From Macrococcoides caseolyticum (GTDB lineage Bacteria; Bacillota; Bacilli; Staphylococcales; Staphylococcaceae): 64,000 bases of DNA. The first letter of the stretch is position 1, and every line of letters starts with the position of its first letter. The notes below the pieces were generated by a model that saw only the letters and a program-made list of their open reading frames with translations, had not been told where the DNA came from and made no database searches. Positions 19,403-30,526 of the stretch are shown piece after piece. The stretch covers positions 35,436 to 99,435 of the forward strand of contig NZ_PPRM01000018.1 of the NCBI RefSeq assembly GCF_002902665.1. The letters are read 5' to 3'. The position numbers and the translations under genes are program-made.

Positions 19403-21694
19403 GTGAAGAAACGTAGCAGAATCGTTGCCCTTTTGCTGCTGACTATATTATTGTTCAGTACAATGGGTGTAACAGCAAAAGACATTATGAATAAAGTAAA
19501 TCTCGGCTTAGACCTGCAAGGTGGATTTGAGGTACTTTATAAAGTTGATAAGCTTGAAAAAGAAGATAAAATTACACCGGAAGTTGTTAAAGCCACAAGT
19601 AAGACGCTTGAATCTCGTGTCAACGTACTCGGAGTGAGCGAACCTAAAATTCAGATTGAGAATAAAGACAGAATTCGAGTACAGTTAGCAGGCGTAAAAA
19701 ACCAGAATGAAGCGAGAAAGATATTATCGACAAGTGCCAATCTAACAATTCGTGATGCAAATGACAAATTGTTATTAAGCGGTAAGGATCTTGTTCAAGG
19801 TGGTGCAAAGCAAAGCTTTGATCAGACAAGCAATGCGCCTGTCGTTACTTTAAAATTAAAATCAGCCGACAAATTTGCTAAAATCACCAAAAAGATCTCT
19901 CAACAAAGTCCAAATATAATGGTTATATGGATGGATTTTGAAGAAGGTAAGGATAGCTACAAAAAAGAAGCAAAAAAAGAAGAGCAAGGGAAACAACCAA
20001 AATATGTGAGTGCAGCAGGTGTATCACAGGAAATTAACTCCCAAAATGTTGAAATTTCAGGTGGATTTAATGGGGAAGATGGACTGATTCGTGCAAAACA
20101 AATTGCAGACCTGTTAAATTCTGGTTCACTTCCAGTGAAGTTAACGGAAGTATATTCAACATCTGTGGGTGCTCAGTTTGGGCAAGATGCACTACATGAT
20201 ACTGTACTGGCATCTGCCATTGGTGTCGGATTAATCTTCTTGTTCATGATTTTCTATTACAGATTACCAGGAGCAATTGCCGTAATTTCATTGTCGGTTT
20301 ACATCTGGTTAACGATGATCGCCTTTAATTTGATTTCAGGTGTTTTGACATTACCAGGTATTGCCGCGCTCGTTCTGGGTGTAGGTATGGCAGTCGATGC
20401 AAATATTATCATGTACGAACGTATTAAGGATGAAATCAGAATCGGAAGAAGCATTAAACAAGCTTTCAAAAAAGGCTCGAATTCATCTTTCTTAACAATT
20501 TTGGATGCAAACTTAACAACTGTGCTGGCCGCCTTAGTGCTATTCTTCCTTGGAACGAGTAGTGTAAAAGGATTTGCAACGATGTTACTGCTTGGTATTA
20601 TAATGATCTTTGTAACACAAGTATTCTTATCACGTTTCTTACTCAAACTTGCTGTAAACTCTGGAATGTTTGACAATAAGTTCTCATTCTTTGGGGTCAA
20701 CAGAAAGCACCGTCACGATATTGCTGAAGGTATGGATGTCCAGGATTTAAAATCAGCCTGGGAACATATTGATTTTGTGAAATTAGCAAAGCCATTGCTA
20801 GGGTTATCATTAGCATCAATTATCATTGGAAGCATCATTATTACGATGATGGGATTAAATTTAGGTATCGACTTTAAGAGTGGTTCACGCGTAGATATCA
20901 AAAGTGAACAAGTATTAAAAGAAGATGGACTAAAAAAAGAGCTGGAAACGTTAAAGGTGCCAAGTGAAAATGTTGTTGTAAATGCTGAAAATCCAAAAAT
21001 GGCATCTGTACAATATAAAGACCCGTTAACGAAGGAACAAATCAATGATTTAAAATCAACGTTCTCTGAAAAATATGGACACGAGCCAAACGTAAACACA
21101 GTATCAAGTGAAATTGGTAAAGAATTAGCGAAAAACGCAATTAAATCCGTGATTATCGCTTCGATTGGAATCATCATCTACGTTACATTCCGTTTTGAAT
21201 GGCGTATGGGACTGACGTCCGTATTATCTTTATTACACGATGCATTTTTAATCATTGCATTCTTCAGTATATTCCGTCTCGAAGTAGACGTTACGTTTAT
21301 TGCAGCGGTTCTTACCATTATAGGTTATTCGATTAATGATACGATTGTTACATTTGACCGTGTCCGTGAGAACCTACGTAAGCTTAAACTTATCACAACA
21401 CCAGAACAGATCGATCAGATTGTTAACAGTTCGATTCGTCAGACGATGACGCGTTCAATCAATACGGTATTGACAGTATTGATCGTGGTTATCGCATTAA
21501 TGTTACTCGGTGCATCAAGTATCTTCAACTTCTCGGTTGCATTGCTTGTCGGATTAATTTCTGGCGTCTTCAGTTCAGTCTTTATTGCAGTACCACTTTG
21601 GGGAATGTTAAAGAAACAACAACTGAAAAAATCAAACGGCAAACTGATTGTTTATAAAGAGAAGAAACCAAACGAAGAAAAAATTTATGTCTAA
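19403..21694 (+). CDS. secDF: Fused SecD-SecF protein export membrane protein
   Basis: A 763-residue single-chain SecDF with 12 predicted helices, typical of Bacillales. The SecD half has NLGLDLQGGFEV, the periplasm-side P1 domain (about residues 45-250) and GVGMAVDANIIMYERIKDE. The SecF half begins around residue 455 with GLNLGIDFKSG and has GYSINDTIVTFDRVREN. It uses the proton gradient to pull exported proteins across the membrane. Start GTG 19403 follows AGAGGTGAAAG. A strong terminator follows, isolating the next gene pair. Confidence 0.97.
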   Translation: MKKRSRIVALLLLTILLFSTMGVTAKDIMNKVNLGLDLQGGFEVLYKVDKLEKEDKITPEVVKATSKTLESRVNVLGVSEPKIQIENKDRIRVQLAGVKNQNEARKILSTSANLTIRDANDKLLLSGKDLVQGGAKQSFDQTSNAPVVTLKLKSADKFAKITKKISQQSPNIMVIWMDFEEGKDSYKKEAKKEEQGKQPKYVSAAGVSQEINSQNVEISGGFNGEDGLIRAKQIADLLNSGSLPVKLTEVYSTSVGAQFGQDALHDTVLASAIGVGLIFLFMIFYYRLPGAIAVISLSVYIWLTMIAFNLISGVLTLPGIAALVLGVGMAVDANIIMYERIKDEIRIGRSIKQAFKKGSNSSFLTILDANLTTVLAALVLFFLGTSSVKGFATMLLLGIIMIFVTQVFLSRFLLKLAVNSGMFDNKFSFFGVNRKHRHDIAEGMDVQDLKSAWEHIDFVKLAKPLLGLSLASIIIGSIIITMMGLNLGIDFKSGSRVDIKSEQVLKEDGLKKELETLKVPSENVVVNAENPKMASVQYKDPLTKEQINDLKSTFSEKYGHEPNVNTVSSEIGKELAKNAIKSVIIASIGIIIYVTFRFEWRMGLTSVLSLLHDAFLIIAFFSIFRLEVDVTFIAAVLTIIGYSINDTIVTFDRVRENLRKLKLITTPEQIDQIVNSSIRQTMTRSINTVLTVLIVVIALMLLGASSIFNFSVALLVGLISGVFSSVFIAVPLWGMLKKQQLKKSNGKLIVYKEKKPNEEKIYV

Positions 21695-21720
21695 CGGCTG
21701 ATGGATCAATCGGCAAACAA

Positions 21721-21764
21721 AGCCCAGGGAACTGTATACAACTACAGTTCCCTGGGCTTTTTTA
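21721..21764 (+). terminator. Terminator after secDF
   Basis: AGCCCAGGGAACTGTA and TACAGTTCCCTGGGCT are a near-perfect 16-bp GC-rich stem with a short loop and six T: one of the strongest terminators in the window. Confidence 0.92.
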
Positions 21765-21845
21765 AATAAATAATTGCGTATATCCCCTTTTCTATTTTTG
21801 TGTAAAAAATGATATGATAATTAGTAAAGATAAAGGGGGATCAAT

Positions 21846-22961
21846 ATGAAAATAACTAAGATAACAGGCTATCAAATTGAATTGCCGTTAAAAGAACCAT
21901 TCGTAATTAATTATGCTACATATCCACATATGCCGGCATTTATTTTAGCAATAGAAACAGACGAAGGAATAACAGGGTATGGTGAAGCTGTACCTGATGA
22001 ACATGTAAATGGGGAACATGTGAATGCGGCTTTTGAAATCATGCAGCATGTAATTGCACCAGCATTGATTAACAGAAATCCGCTGAATATTAATGCGATA
22101 CTGGATAGTTTAGATAGTTTGATCATTCATAATTCGTCAATAAAAGCGGCTGTAGATATTGCATTACATGATATCCTTGGGAAGAAGGCTGGACTTCCGT
22201 TATATGAATTATTAGGTGGTAAAACGAAAGACAGACTATCTTATGCAAAAGTGTTAAGCGTTAAACCATTTGAACAACTAAAGAATGATATCGATGTATT
22301 ACTAGAACAGGGATATAATGTTATTAAAGTCAAACTCGGTGGAGATGTAGTATCGGACTGCAGAAAGTTACAACAGATTCTGGATTATGTAGACGAATCG
22401 ATTGAAGTTCGTGTCGATTGTAATCAGGCGTGGTCTTCGCCGAAACGTGTTGCACAAATGGTCAATCAATTAGATTATCCGAATTTAATGTGGATAGAAC
22501 AACCGTTAAGTTATAATGAGATTGAAGGGCTAAATTACTTATATAACCATATGAAAGTACCATTGATGGTGGATGAGAGTATATTAAATGTTAAGCAGCT
22601 TGTACAACTTAATATTAATACAGATTTAATCAACGTAAAATTAATGAAATGCGGCGGTATAAAAGCAGCAATACACATTATTAATTATGCTGAGGCACAC
22701 GATATTCCGTGTCAGATAGGTTCTATGGTTGAATCCTCTATCGGCAGTGCTGCGGGATATCATGTCGCAATGAGCCATCATAATGTACAGTCTACTGAAC
22801 TGACTGGACCACTATTATTCAGTGAAGAAATCGGAAATTTAAAATATGAAATTCCGTATGTCTACTTAAGTGATGCACCAGGACTTGGAATCGAAATAGA
22901 TCAGCAAAGTTTAAATGCAATAACGACACGACAATTCGAAATGAGTGAAACAAATGAATAG
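21846..22961 (+). CDS. Dipeptide epimerase (L-Ala-D/L-Glu epimerase type), enolase superfamily
   Basis: A 371-residue member of the muconate-lactonising/mandelate-racemase subgroup. The KxK pair is in VIKVKLGG (about residues 160-167). The metal ligands are in VDCNQAW, WIEQP and VDESI, and the second catalytic Lys is in INVKLMKCGG. This arrangement fits epimerases that convert L-Ala-D-Glu from wall peptides to L-Ala-L-Glu. It lies behind a terminator and overlaps the M20 hydrolase gene, which suggests a joint peptide-salvage role. Exact dipeptide specificity cannot be fixed from sequence alone. Confidence 0.85.
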   Translation: MKITKITGYQIELPLKEPFVINYATYPHMPAFILAIETDEGITGYGEAVPDEHVNGEHVNAAFEIMQHVIAPALINRNPLNINAILDSLDSLIIHNSSIKAAVDIALHDILGKKAGLPLYELLGGKTKDRLSYAKVLSVKPFEQLKNDIDVLLEQGYNVIKVKLGGDVVSDCRKLQQILDYVDESIEVRVDCNQAWSSPKRVAQMVNQLDYPNLMWIEQPLSYNEIEGLNYLYNHMKVPLMVDESILNVKQLVQLNINTDLINVKLMKCGGIKAAIHIINYAEAHDIPCQIGSMVESSIGSAAGYHVAMSHHNVQSTELTGPLLFSEEIGNLKYEIPYVYLSDAPGLGIEIDQQSLNAITTRQFEMSETNE

Positions 22962-24069
22962 TACTACTTTTAAAAATAAAATACATGAAATAAATACAGA
23001 ACTGAACAGTATTGCAGAAGTAAGCTGGAAAGAACAGAAGACGACCGAGTATTTAACCACGTATTTAAAGGACTATACCATTGAACGTTTCAATAAAACT
23101 GGTTTTTTGCTGCAAATTGATGGTGAGATTAAAGATGCAATTGCATTTCGTACGGATATCGATGCGCTTCCATATCGTTTAAATAATGAATTGAAGGTGC
23201 TGCATGCATGTGGACATGATGTACATATGACGATATTAACAGGTTTCATCTTAAAGCTAAAAGAAATGGACTATAAACCGAAACACACATTAAAGTTTAT
23301 TTTTCAGCCTGCTGAAGAACTAGGAGAAGGCGCGAAGTATGTTGTGGAACATGAACAAGAAGTTTTGGAGCATGTACACTATTTATTTGGTATGCATGTA
23401 CGTCCTTTAGATGAACTTAAAAAAGGTCAGTTTTCCGCAAGTATACAGCATGGTGCGAGCGGTACAATCTATATGGATGTAATTACTAAAGCGGGACATG
23501 CGGGACGACCTTGGGAATCAATTAACAGTATTGATATCGTAATGGAGATATATGAACATATAAAGCGTATCAACATGGGAAGTAACCGTAATTATTCTAT
23601 TAAGATGACAAAGATTAATACGATGAATGGACAGGATAATTCCATTCCTGGTCACGTAAGCGTAACATTTGATATTAGAGCGAACTATAATGATATGATG
23701 GATGAACTGATCGCGGTTTTTAATAAGATGATCGATGATAGGAAAGTTCAATATGCTGAACAAGATGTGTTTATCGATACTAGAATCGACAGTTATACAG
23801 TAGCTGCACAAATAGATACAGATGCGAAAGAATTTCTGAAAAAAGCGATAAAAAGTAAAGGATTTGAATATGTGGATACAATCTATACGCCAGGCGCAGA
23901 AGATTTCCATAACTATACGTATGCACTGCCGAATATCAAGTCGACAATGCTAGGGATTGGCTGTAATATGGAACATGGATTGCATCATCCTGATATGAAA
24001 CTGGATAAATCAGTCATCTTTGATGCGATAGAAATATTTTATCAACTTTTAATAGATATCGATAAATAA
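22954..24069 (+). CDS. M20-family metallo-amidohydrolase/peptidase
   Basis: A 371-residue zinc/cobalt hydrolase of the M20D type (aminoacylase/hippurate hydrolase group). Metal-binding and catalytic elements are HACGHDVHMT (about residues 85-94), QPAEELGEGA (Glu pair, about 119-128), the dimerisation-domain GHAGRPWESIN and the C-terminal GAEDFHNY and HHPDM. ATG 22954 overlaps the epimerase stop by 8 bp. With the epimerase it could release amino acids from epimerised or acylated wall-derived dipeptides; that pathway is inference. Confidence 0.85.
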   Translation: MNSTTFKNKIHEINTELNSIAEVSWKEQKTTEYLTTYLKDYTIERFNKTGFLLQIDGEIKDAIAFRTDIDALPYRLNNELKVLHACGHDVHMTILTGFILKLKEMDYKPKHTLKFIFQPAEELGEGAKYVVEHEQEVLEHVHYLFGMHVRPLDELKKGQFSASIQHGASGTIYMDVITKAGHAGRPWESINSIDIVMEIYEHIKRINMGSNRNYSIKMTKINTMNGQDNSIPGHVSVTFDIRANYNDMMDELIAVFNKMIDDRKVQYAEQDVFIDTRIDSYTVAAQIDTDAKEFLKKAIKSKGFEYVDTIYTPGAEDFHNYTYALPNIKSTMLGIGCNMEHGLHHPDMKLDKSVIFDAIEIFYQLLIDIDK

Positions 24070-24096
24070 TAGGCAAATTTATTTAGGGGGATTGTT

Positions 24097-26358
24097 GTGG
24101 ATAAAACTGTATGGACAGTCAAAAAACCTGTAGATACAATTCCTGCAGCGTTAATTAAAAAATATGACATCACTGAAATTAATAGGAAGATATTAGAGTC
24201 TCGTCATATTGTGACGGAAGCAGCATTACATGATATTTTTGTGGCAGATGACATTCATGATCCATTTGCGATGCACGATATGAGTAAAGCAGTTAAACGT
24301 ATTCAAACCGCGATAGATAATAATGAAATGATACTCGTTTATGGAGATTATGATGCAGATGGTGTAACAAGTGTCACTGTTCTCGTTAACAGCTTGAAAT
24401 CTATCGGTGCAAAGGTAGGCTGGTACATTCCGAATCGTTTTACAGAAGGATATGGACCAAATGAGCAGGCCTTTCGTGAAGCGCATGATGCGGGTATATC
24501 TTTAATCATTACGGTTGATAACGGAATACAAGGTCATCATGAAGTAAATGTTGCGAACGAACTAGGTATAGATGTTATTATTACAGATCACCACGAGATT
24601 GGTCAGACCCTTCCAGATGCATATGCAATTTTGCATCCGATGCATCCGGATGGCAGCTATCCCTTTCACCATCTCGCAGGTGTAGGGGTGAGCTATAAGC
24701 TTGCGTGTGCGCTAAACGGGCAGATGAATGAGCATCTACTCGGATTTGTTGCGATTGGTACAATCAGTGATCTTGTATCATTGACGGGTGAGAATCGAGC
24801 GCTCGTAAAGCGGGGACTTAAAGCCTTAAATGTAGATACACCGATTGGTTTAAAGGCATTACTCAAGCAAGCCTCTTTTAATGGTGAGATCACGGAAGAG
24901 ACAGTCGGGTTTATTATAGGTCCGAGACTGAATGCAGTCGGTAGATTAGATGATGCACGATTAGCATGCGAATTACTGCAAATAGATAATGAAGATGAAG
25001 CAGAGTGGATGAGCGAACAAGTCGATCAGTTCAATATTGAACGCAAGGAGATTGTAAGCTCGATTACTGAACAAGCATTGATAGATGTTGAAGAAAAAAT
25101 CGCTAATGGCAATCGTTTTATCGTTGTTGCAAAGGAAGGCTGGAACGAAGGTGTGCTCGGCATTGTCGCAAGTAGAATTACAGAGCAGTACCATTTACCC
25201 GCAATCGTATTGAACATTGATTATGATAAAGGCTACGCGAAAGGCTCTGCAAGAAGTATTGCGCAAGTATCGATGTATGACAGTCTTGAGGAAACGAGAA
25301 ATCTTATTACTAAATTTGGTGGACATCATATGGCGGCTGGGATGACATTGCCCATTGAAAATATTGAACGACTCGAACAAGCATTGAATAACCATTTAGA
25401 TACTTTGATCGATGGTGAAATCATTCAGGAAATAGAAATTGATGCTGCTGTTGAAATGTCAGATATTACAATAAAAAATATTAATGATATGGATAAACTC
25501 AGACCGTTCGGAACAGACTTCAGTGCCCCTTTACTCTCATTAATGAATGCTGAACTAACAGACGTGAAGCAAATTGGGCAGAACCAGGCTCATTTAAAGA
25601 TGACTGTTCAAAATACACTTAATGCACTTATGTGGAATGAAGGTGCAAGAATATCAGGCCTTCCAGTAGGCAGTCAAGTGAATTTAGCAGGTACGCTGCA
25701 ACTAAACGAATGGAATGGCAACGTTCAGCCACAGATGATTGTACGTCATATAAAGCAAGACACTATGCAGATGATTGATTTTAGAAACGTACACCCCAAT
25801 TCATACAAATTTTTAAAGACCGAACAAGCTGCTTTTGTTATTAATCCACGTAAAAATAAATTAAATGAACATTATTTTTATTATGGTGAAATGATATCGG
25901 GTTATGACAAAGTTGTATTCCGCGATCTGCCTGAAAGTGAAGAAAGGTTTCTAGAGACTTATCACAGTCTGGATGCGACATTAATCTATTTTATATTTCA
26001 CACACCAAGACAATTATATTTTGAAGGTATGCCGACAGCAGAGAAATTTAAGCTGTTATATAAATGCATCATCATAAAACCAGAGATTAATCTAGAAAAA
26101 GAAGGCGGTTATCTACTTCAGACCATAAATGTGTCACCGGATACTTTGCTGTTTATGCTAGATGTGTATCATGAAGTCGGCCTTATTGTTAAAGAAGGTC
26201 AATTTATAAAAAAGCAGGAAGTTGATAAAAAGGTCGATTTATTGAGCTCAAGTACTTATCAAGCACGATTAAATCAGTTAAAATTAGAAAGTAAGCTATT
26301 GTTTTCATCATTCGATGAATTAAAACAATTTATCTTATCGAATAACTCATTGTCCTAG
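24097..26358 (+). CDS. recJ: Single-stranded-DNA-specific exonuclease RecJ
   Basis: A 753-residue DHH-family 5'-3' exonuclease used in recombination and mismatch repair. Motif I is [11 protein letters not shown] (about residues 86-96), the DHH motif is TDHHEIG (about 164-170), and DHHA1 has [12 protein letters not shown] (about 408-419). An OB-fold follows, then the extra C-terminal domain found in Bacillales RecJ. The start is GTG 24097 after TTTAGGGGG. It is followed by apt, as in staphylococci. Confidence 0.95.
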   Translation: MDKTVWTVKKPVDTIPAALIKKYDITEINRKILESRHIVTEAALHDIFVADDIHDPFAMHDMSKAVKRIQTAIDNNEMILVYGDYDADGVTSVTVLVNSLKSIGAKVGWYIPNRFTEGYGPNEQAFREAHDAGISLIITVDNGIQGHHEVNVANELGIDVIITDHHEIGQTLPDAYAILHPMHPDGSYPFHHLAGVGVSYKLACALNGQMNEHLLGFVAIGTISDLVSLTGENRALVKRGLKALNVDTPIGLKALLKQASFNGEITEETVGFIIGPRLNAVGRLDDARLACELLQIDNEDEAEWMSEQVDQFNIERKEIVSSITEQALIDVEEKIANGNRFIVVAKEGWNEGVLGIVASRITEQYHLPAIVLNIDYDKGYAKGSARSIAQVSMYDSLEETRNLITKFGGHHMAAGMTLPIENIERLEQALNNHLDTLIDGEIIQEIEIDAAVEMSDITIKNINDMDKLRPFGTDFSAPLLSLMNAELTDVKQIGQNQAHLKMTVQNTLNALMWNEGARISGLPVGSQVNLAGTLQLNEWNGNVQPQMIVRHIKQDTMQMIDFRNVHPNSYKFLKTEQAAFVINPRKNKLNEHYFYYGEMISGYDKVVFRDLPESEERFLETYHSLDATLIYFIFHTPRQLYFEGMPTAEKFKLLYKCIIIKPEINLEKEGGYLLQTINVSPDTLLFMLDVYHEVGLIVKEGQFIKKQEVDKKVDLLSSSTYQARLNQLKLESKLLFSSFDELKQFILSNNSLS

Positions 26359-26368
26359 GAGGCATATT

Positions 26369-26890
26369 ATGGATCTAAAGCAATATATTACTCAGGTAAA
26401 AGACTGGCCAAAACCAGGCGTAAATTTCAAAGATATTACAACAATCATGGATAACGGAGCGGCATATAAATATGCAACGGATCAAATTGTGGAATATGCA
26501 AAAGAGAAACAAGTTGATATCGTTGTCGGTCCTGAAGCACGTGGCTTTATTATTGGCTGCCCGGTTGCTTATGCGATGAACATTGGCTTTGCACCTGTCC
26601 GTAAAAAAGGGAAGCTTCCTCGTGAAGTTATTAGCTATGAATATGAACTCGAATATGGTACGAACGTACTCACAATGCATAAAGATGCAATAAAACCTGG
26701 TCAGCGTGTACTAATAACAGATGATCTACTTGCTACGGGCGGAACAATTGAAGCGACTATCAAATTAGTTGAATCTCTTGGAGGTATCGTTGCAGGGATT
26801 GCATTTATCATCGATCTTAAATACTTGAACGGTATGGAGAAGTTAAAAGGATATGATGTGATTTCACTCGTTGAGTATGAAGTAGAATAA
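26369..26890 (+). CDS. apt: Adenine phosphoribosyltransferase
   Basis: A 173-residue purine salvage enzyme making AMP from adenine and PRPP. The PRPP-binding motif is [13 protein letters not shown] (about residues 112-124). [11 protein letters not shown] and PVRKKGKLP are the flexible-loop and base-binding segments. Strong AGGAGG site 11 bp after recJ; a terminator follows before rel. Confidence 0.97.
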   Translation: MDLKQYITQVKDWPKPGVNFKDITTIMDNGAAYKYATDQIVEYAKEKQVDIVVGPEARGFIIGCPVAYAMNIGFAPVRKKGKLPREVISYEYELEYGTNVLTMHKDAIKPGQRVLITDDLLATGGTIEATIKLVESLGGIVAGIAFIIDLKYLNGMEKLKGYDVISLVEYEVE

Positions 26891-26899
26891 TTATGTTTA

Positions 26900-26930
26900 A
26901 AAAGGATAAGTATGTACTTATTCTTTTTTT
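26900..26930 (+). terminator. Terminator between apt and rel
   Basis: AAAGGATAAGTA and TACTTATTCTT form a hairpin followed by seven T. Confidence 0.7.
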
Positions 26931-26994
26931 ATATTATTTATTTTATATAGAGATTGTAGTATTATTAATACATTATAGCTTAGGAGGTGATAGG

Positions 26995-29187
26995 ATGAAT
27001 AATGAATATCCATACACTAAAGATGATGTGCTTGAGATGACAAGAAGCTATTTATCAGAGAAAGATTATCAGTTTGTAGTAAAAAGTTATGAGTTGGCAG
27101 AAAAGGCACATGAAGGTCAATTTCGTAAAAATGGACTTCCTTATATCATGCATCCTATCCAGGTCGCAGGCATACTTGCCGAAATGAAATTAGACGGACC
27201 TACAATCGTTGCTGGATTCCTGCACGATGTTGTGGAGGATACGCCTTATACGTACGAAGATCTGAAACAGATGTTCAATGAAGAGGTTGCTTATATCGTT
27301 GATGGAGTGACGAAGCTCGAAAAAGTAAAGTACCGTTCTAAAGCTGAGGAACAGGCAGAAAATCATCGTAAACTATTTATTGCGATTGCAAAAGATGTCC
27401 GTGTTATTCTCGTAAAACTCGCAGACAGACTACATAATATGCGTACATTAAAAGCGATGCCCCATGAAAAGCAAGTACGTATCGCTAAAGAAACGCTAGA
27501 AATCTATGCCCCTCTGGCCCACCGTCTTGGTATCAATACGATAAAATGGGAACTTGAAGATATTTCACTGAGATATATTGATAGTATCCAGTATTTTAGA
27601 ATTGTTCATCTTATGAAAAAGAAACGTAGTGAACGTGAATCTTATATAGAGAATGCCATCGACAATATTCAAAAAGAGATGCAGATTACAGGAATTAACG
27701 GTGAGATCACAGGAAGACCGAAACATATATACAGCATTTATAGAAAGATGGTTAAGCAGAAGAAACAGTTTGATCAGATATTTGATTTATTAGCAATCCG
27801 TATTATTGTTGATAGTATTAAAGATTGTTATGCGGTGCTTGGACTTGTACATACATTATGGAAACCGATGCCTGGTCGTTTTAAGGACTATATCGCGATG
27901 CCGAAACCCAATATGTATCAATCACTTCATACAACAGTAGTAGGACCGAATGGCGATCCGCTTGAAATCCAGATTCGAACACATGAAATGCATGAAATTG
28001 CTGAACATGGGGTTGCTGCACACTGGGCATATAAAGAAGGAAAGTCATTAGTGAACCCAGATGAAGCGAGAAGTTTAAGCAAGATGAGCTGGATGAAGGA
28101 AATCGAAGAAACAGATTCTACTTCACCAGATGCGGAAGCTTTTATGGAATCATTAAAGTATGAGCTTCAAAGCGATAAGGTATATGTGTTTACCCCAGAA
28201 TCAGATGTTGTTGAGCTTCCGATTGGTGCAGTGCCGATCGACTTTGCATACGCAGTGCATAGTGAAGTCGGCAACAAGATGATTGGTGCAAAGGTAAATG
28301 GTAAGATTGTACCGATTGATTATGAATTATCGACCGGGGATATTATAGAGATTAGAACATCAAAACATTCCTATGGCCCAAGTCGTGACTGGCTGAAAAT
28401 TGTTAAAAGTGCAAGTGCAAAAAGTAAGATAAAGAGTTTCTTCAAGAAACAGGACCGTTCTAGCAATGTTGAAAAAGGTCGATTTATGATAGAAGCTGAA
28501 ATCAAAGAAAACGGTTATCAAGTTGAAGAGATTATGACGAGTGAAAATATTCAGACCGTCGTGGAAAAGTATAATTTCCAAAGTGTTGAAGATGTATATG
28601 CGGCAATTGGTTTTGGTGGATTAACTGCATCGGCTGTTTTTAATAAGCTTTCAGAGAAACAAAGGATTAAAGAGAAGGAACTGAAGCTGAATCAAGTTCA
28701 GGAAGTAAATAAACAGTTAAGTGTTAAGGGTAATATCCAGACAGAGTCAGGTGTATATGTCGAGGGTATGGATAACATGCTGATAAAGCTTTCAAGATGC
28801 TGTAACCCAATTCCTGGGGATGAAATTGTCGGCTATATTACTAAAGGGCATGGTGTAAAAGTTCATCGTGCGGAATGCCCTAATATCGTAAATGAAACAG
28901 AGCGTTTAATCGATGTAGAGTGGGTTGTCTCTTCTTCTGAGAATAAGACATATCAAGTTGACCTGGAGATAACAGCTTATGACCGTCTCGGACTTATTAA
29001 TGAAGTGTTGCAGGCCATAAACGCGACGAAAGTAGCACTTATTCAAGTTTCTGGAAAATCTGATGTTGATAAGAACGCGAAAATTAAAATCAGTATCATG
29101 GTTAGAAATGTATCAGAATTAATGAAAGTCGTAGACAAAATTAAGCAGCTTGGTGATATCTATACAGTAACAAGAACATTAAACTGA
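26995..29187 (+). CDS. rel: Bifunctional (p)ppGpp synthetase/hydrolase Rel
   Basis: A 730-residue long RelA/SpoT homologue controlling the stringent response. The hydrolase HD domain has [12 protein letters not shown] and FLHDVVEDT. The synthetase domain has [20 protein letters not shown] and EIQIRT. TGS, a Cys-rich segment ([15 protein letters not shown]) and a C-terminal ACT domain follow. Start ATG 26995 is chosen for TAGGAGGTGAT; an upstream in-frame extension of 34 residues would be purely hydrophobic, start within the terminator region, and lacks a site. Followed by dtd 8 bp later. Confidence 0.96.
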   Translation: MNNEYPYTKDDVLEMTRSYLSEKDYQFVVKSYELAEKAHEGQFRKNGLPYIMHPIQVAGILAEMKLDGPTIVAGFLHDVVEDTPYTYEDLKQMFNEEVAYIVDGVTKLEKVKYRSKAEEQAENHRKLFIAIAKDVRVILVKLADRLHNMRTLKAMPHEKQVRIAKETLEIYAPLAHRLGINTIKWELEDISLRYIDSIQYFRIVHLMKKKRSERESYIENAIDNIQKEMQITGINGEITGRPKHIYSIYRKMVKQKKQFDQIFDLLAIRIIVDSIKDCYAVLGLVHTLWKPMPGRFKDYIAMPKPNMYQSLHTTVVGPNGDPLEIQIRTHEMHEIAEHGVAAHWAYKEGKSLVNPDEARSLSKMSWMKEIEETDSTSPDAEAFMESLKYELQSDKVYVFTPESDVVELPIGAVPIDFAYAVHSEVGNKMIGAKVNGKIVPIDYELSTGDIIEIRTSKHSYGPSRDWLKIVKSASAKSKIKSFFKKQDRSSNVEKGRFMIEAEIKENGYQVEEIMTSENIQTVVEKYNFQSVEDVYAAIGFGGLTASAVFNKLSEKQRIKEKELKLNQVQEVNKQLSVKGNIQTESGVYVEGMDNMLIKLSRCCNPIPGDEIVGYITKGHGVKVHRAECPNIVNETERLIDVEWVVSSSENKTYQVDLEITAYDRLGLINEVLQAINATKVALIQVSGKSDVDKNAKIKISIMVRNVSELMKVVDKIKQLGDIYTVTRTLN

Positions 29188-29195
29188 GGTGTTGT

Positions 29196-29648
29196 ATGAG
29201 AGTTTTAGTACAAAGAGTGAAAGAAGCTTCCGTGAAGAGTGGTGATTATTACGGATCGGTTCAAAAAGGATTGCTGCTACTTGTAGGTGTCCATGAGCTC
29301 AGCACAGAAAGTGATGCAGATGCATTGGCAGATAAAATTGTGAAGTCCAGAATCTTTGAAGATGATGCCGGTAAGATGAACTTATCTGTTCAGGATATCG
29401 CCGGAGAAATTTTGTCGATTTCTCAGTTTACATTGTATGCAGATGTAAAAAAAGGTAATCGTCCAAGCTTTACCAAAGCTATGCAGCCACAAAAAGCAGA
29501 GCAGATATACCATTATTTTAATACACAGCTTAAAAATAAAGGATTAAAGGTTGTACAAGGATGTTTCGGCGAGATGATGGATATTGCACTAATAAATGAA
29601 GGCCCCGTTACTATCATGTATGAGAGTAAAGATGGTAAGTTAGTATGA
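29196..29648 (+). CDS. dtd: D-aminoacyl-tRNA deacylase
   Basis: A 150-residue enzyme that removes D-amino acids and glycine mischarged to tRNA. Marks are MRVLVQRVKEASV, SISQFTLYADVKKGNRPSFT (the SQFTL active-site strand) and the cis Gly-Pro near the end, NEGPVTI. It overlaps lytH by 4 bp (ATGA). Its place between rel and lytH matches Staphylococcus. Confidence 0.96.
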   Translation: MRVLVQRVKEASVKSGDYYGSVQKGLLLLVGVHELSTESDADALADKIVKSRIFEDDAGKMNLSVQDIAGEILSISQFTLYADVKKGNRPSFTKAMQPQKAEQIYHYFNTQLKNKGLKVVQGCFGEMMDIALINEGPVTIMYESKDGKLV

Positions 29649-30490
29649 CGAAGATAAAGCTTACGACAAAAGCATTGAAACTATTGCTGGCACTTTCTTT
29701 GTTCGTATTAATTGTGCTGATCGTATTTGCTTTCATTGCAAAGCAGGAAAATCCAAAACGTTTGTCATTAGTTGAAGATAATTCTCTCAGAACTGGTCCG
29801 AATGCGATGTATCCTGAAATCTTCAAAGTTAAAAAAGGAGAGTCCTTCAAAATATTGAAACAGGATAAAAAATGGTTCTTCGTTCAAAATGATGAAAAAA
29901 AAGGATGGGTTGCAGGCTGGCACACGAACTTAAATATTAAACGTGACCATGTTCATCGGGAACATCCATTAAAAAATAAGACCATCATCATAGATGCAGG
30001 GCATGGTGGTGGTGACCAAGGTGCATCAAGTAAAAATGGTACAAAAGAAAAGGAAATCACCTTAAAGACCAGTCTCATGCTGAGGGATAAGTTACAGGAT
30101 GAAGGTGCGAATGTAATTATGACGCGCGCAACTGATGAATACGTTACGCTCAATGACCGTAAAGGAAAAGCTGATGCATTTTTAAGTATTCATGCAGATG
30201 CGTTGGATGGATCTGCACCCCATGGTCTCACAGTCTATTATTACAGCGATTCACAAAAAATGCTCGCTGATACATTGCACATGGCGATTAAGAAAAAGGC
30301 ATTATTATCTGATCGTGGGGTCAGACAAGAGAACTTTCAGGTCATACGTCAGACGAAGCAGCCGGCAGTATTGTTAGAACTCGGTTATATCAGTAATCCT
30401 ACTGATGAATATATGATGAACGATAAAATATACCGTCAGATTACGACGACGAGTATAGTAGATGGTCTTAGAAATTACTTTTCTTATTAA
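29645..30490 (+). CDS. lytH: Membrane-anchored N-acetylmuramoyl-L-alanine amidase LytH
   Basis: A 281-residue wall hydrolase: cytoplasmic lysine-rich N-terminus, one transmembrane helix (about residues 12-32), an SH3-like domain (SLRTGPNAMYPEIFKVKKGE) and a zinc amidase_3 domain. Zinc and catalytic residues appear in IIDAGHGGGDQG, TKEKEIT, LSIHADA and LLELGYISN. In S. aureus LytH acts with a partner membrane protein to trim uncrosslinked glycan and control growth sites. It overlaps dtd by 4 bp and precedes the hisS leader. Confidence 0.92.
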   Translation: MTKIKLTTKALKLLLALSLFVLIVLIVFAFIAKQENPKRLSLVEDNSLRTGPNAMYPEIFKVKKGESFKILKQDKKWFFVQNDEKKGWVAGWHTNLNIKRDHVHREHPLKNKTIIIDAGHGGGDQGASSKNGTKEKEITLKTSLMLRDKLQDEGANVIMTRATDEYVTLNDRKGKADAFLSIHADALDGSAPHGLTVYYYSDSQKMLADTLHMAIKKKALLSDRGVRQENFQVIRQTKQPAVLLELGYISNPTDEYMMNDKIYRQITTTSIVDGLRNYFSY

Positions 30491-30491
30491 C

Positions 30492-30520
30492 TTGACTTTA
30501 AACAGTTAAATTAGTAATAT
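30492..30520 (+). promoter_or_regulatory. Promoter of the hisS-aspS operon
   Basis: TTGACT (30492-30497), 17 bp, TAATAT (30515-30520), immediately after the lytH stop; transcript start about 30527. Confidence 0.7.
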
Positions 30521-30526
30521 AAACCT

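Noticed and set aside
20299..21177. Two long minus-strand open frames inside secDF
   Set aside because: They lack ribosome sites, run antisense to a fully conserved gene, and have the composition expected of a shadow of hydrophobic codons.
26893..26994. Hydrophobic N-terminal extension of Rel
   Set aside because: It overlaps the apt terminator. Rel proteins are cytosolic and start at the ATG behind AGGAGGTGAT.
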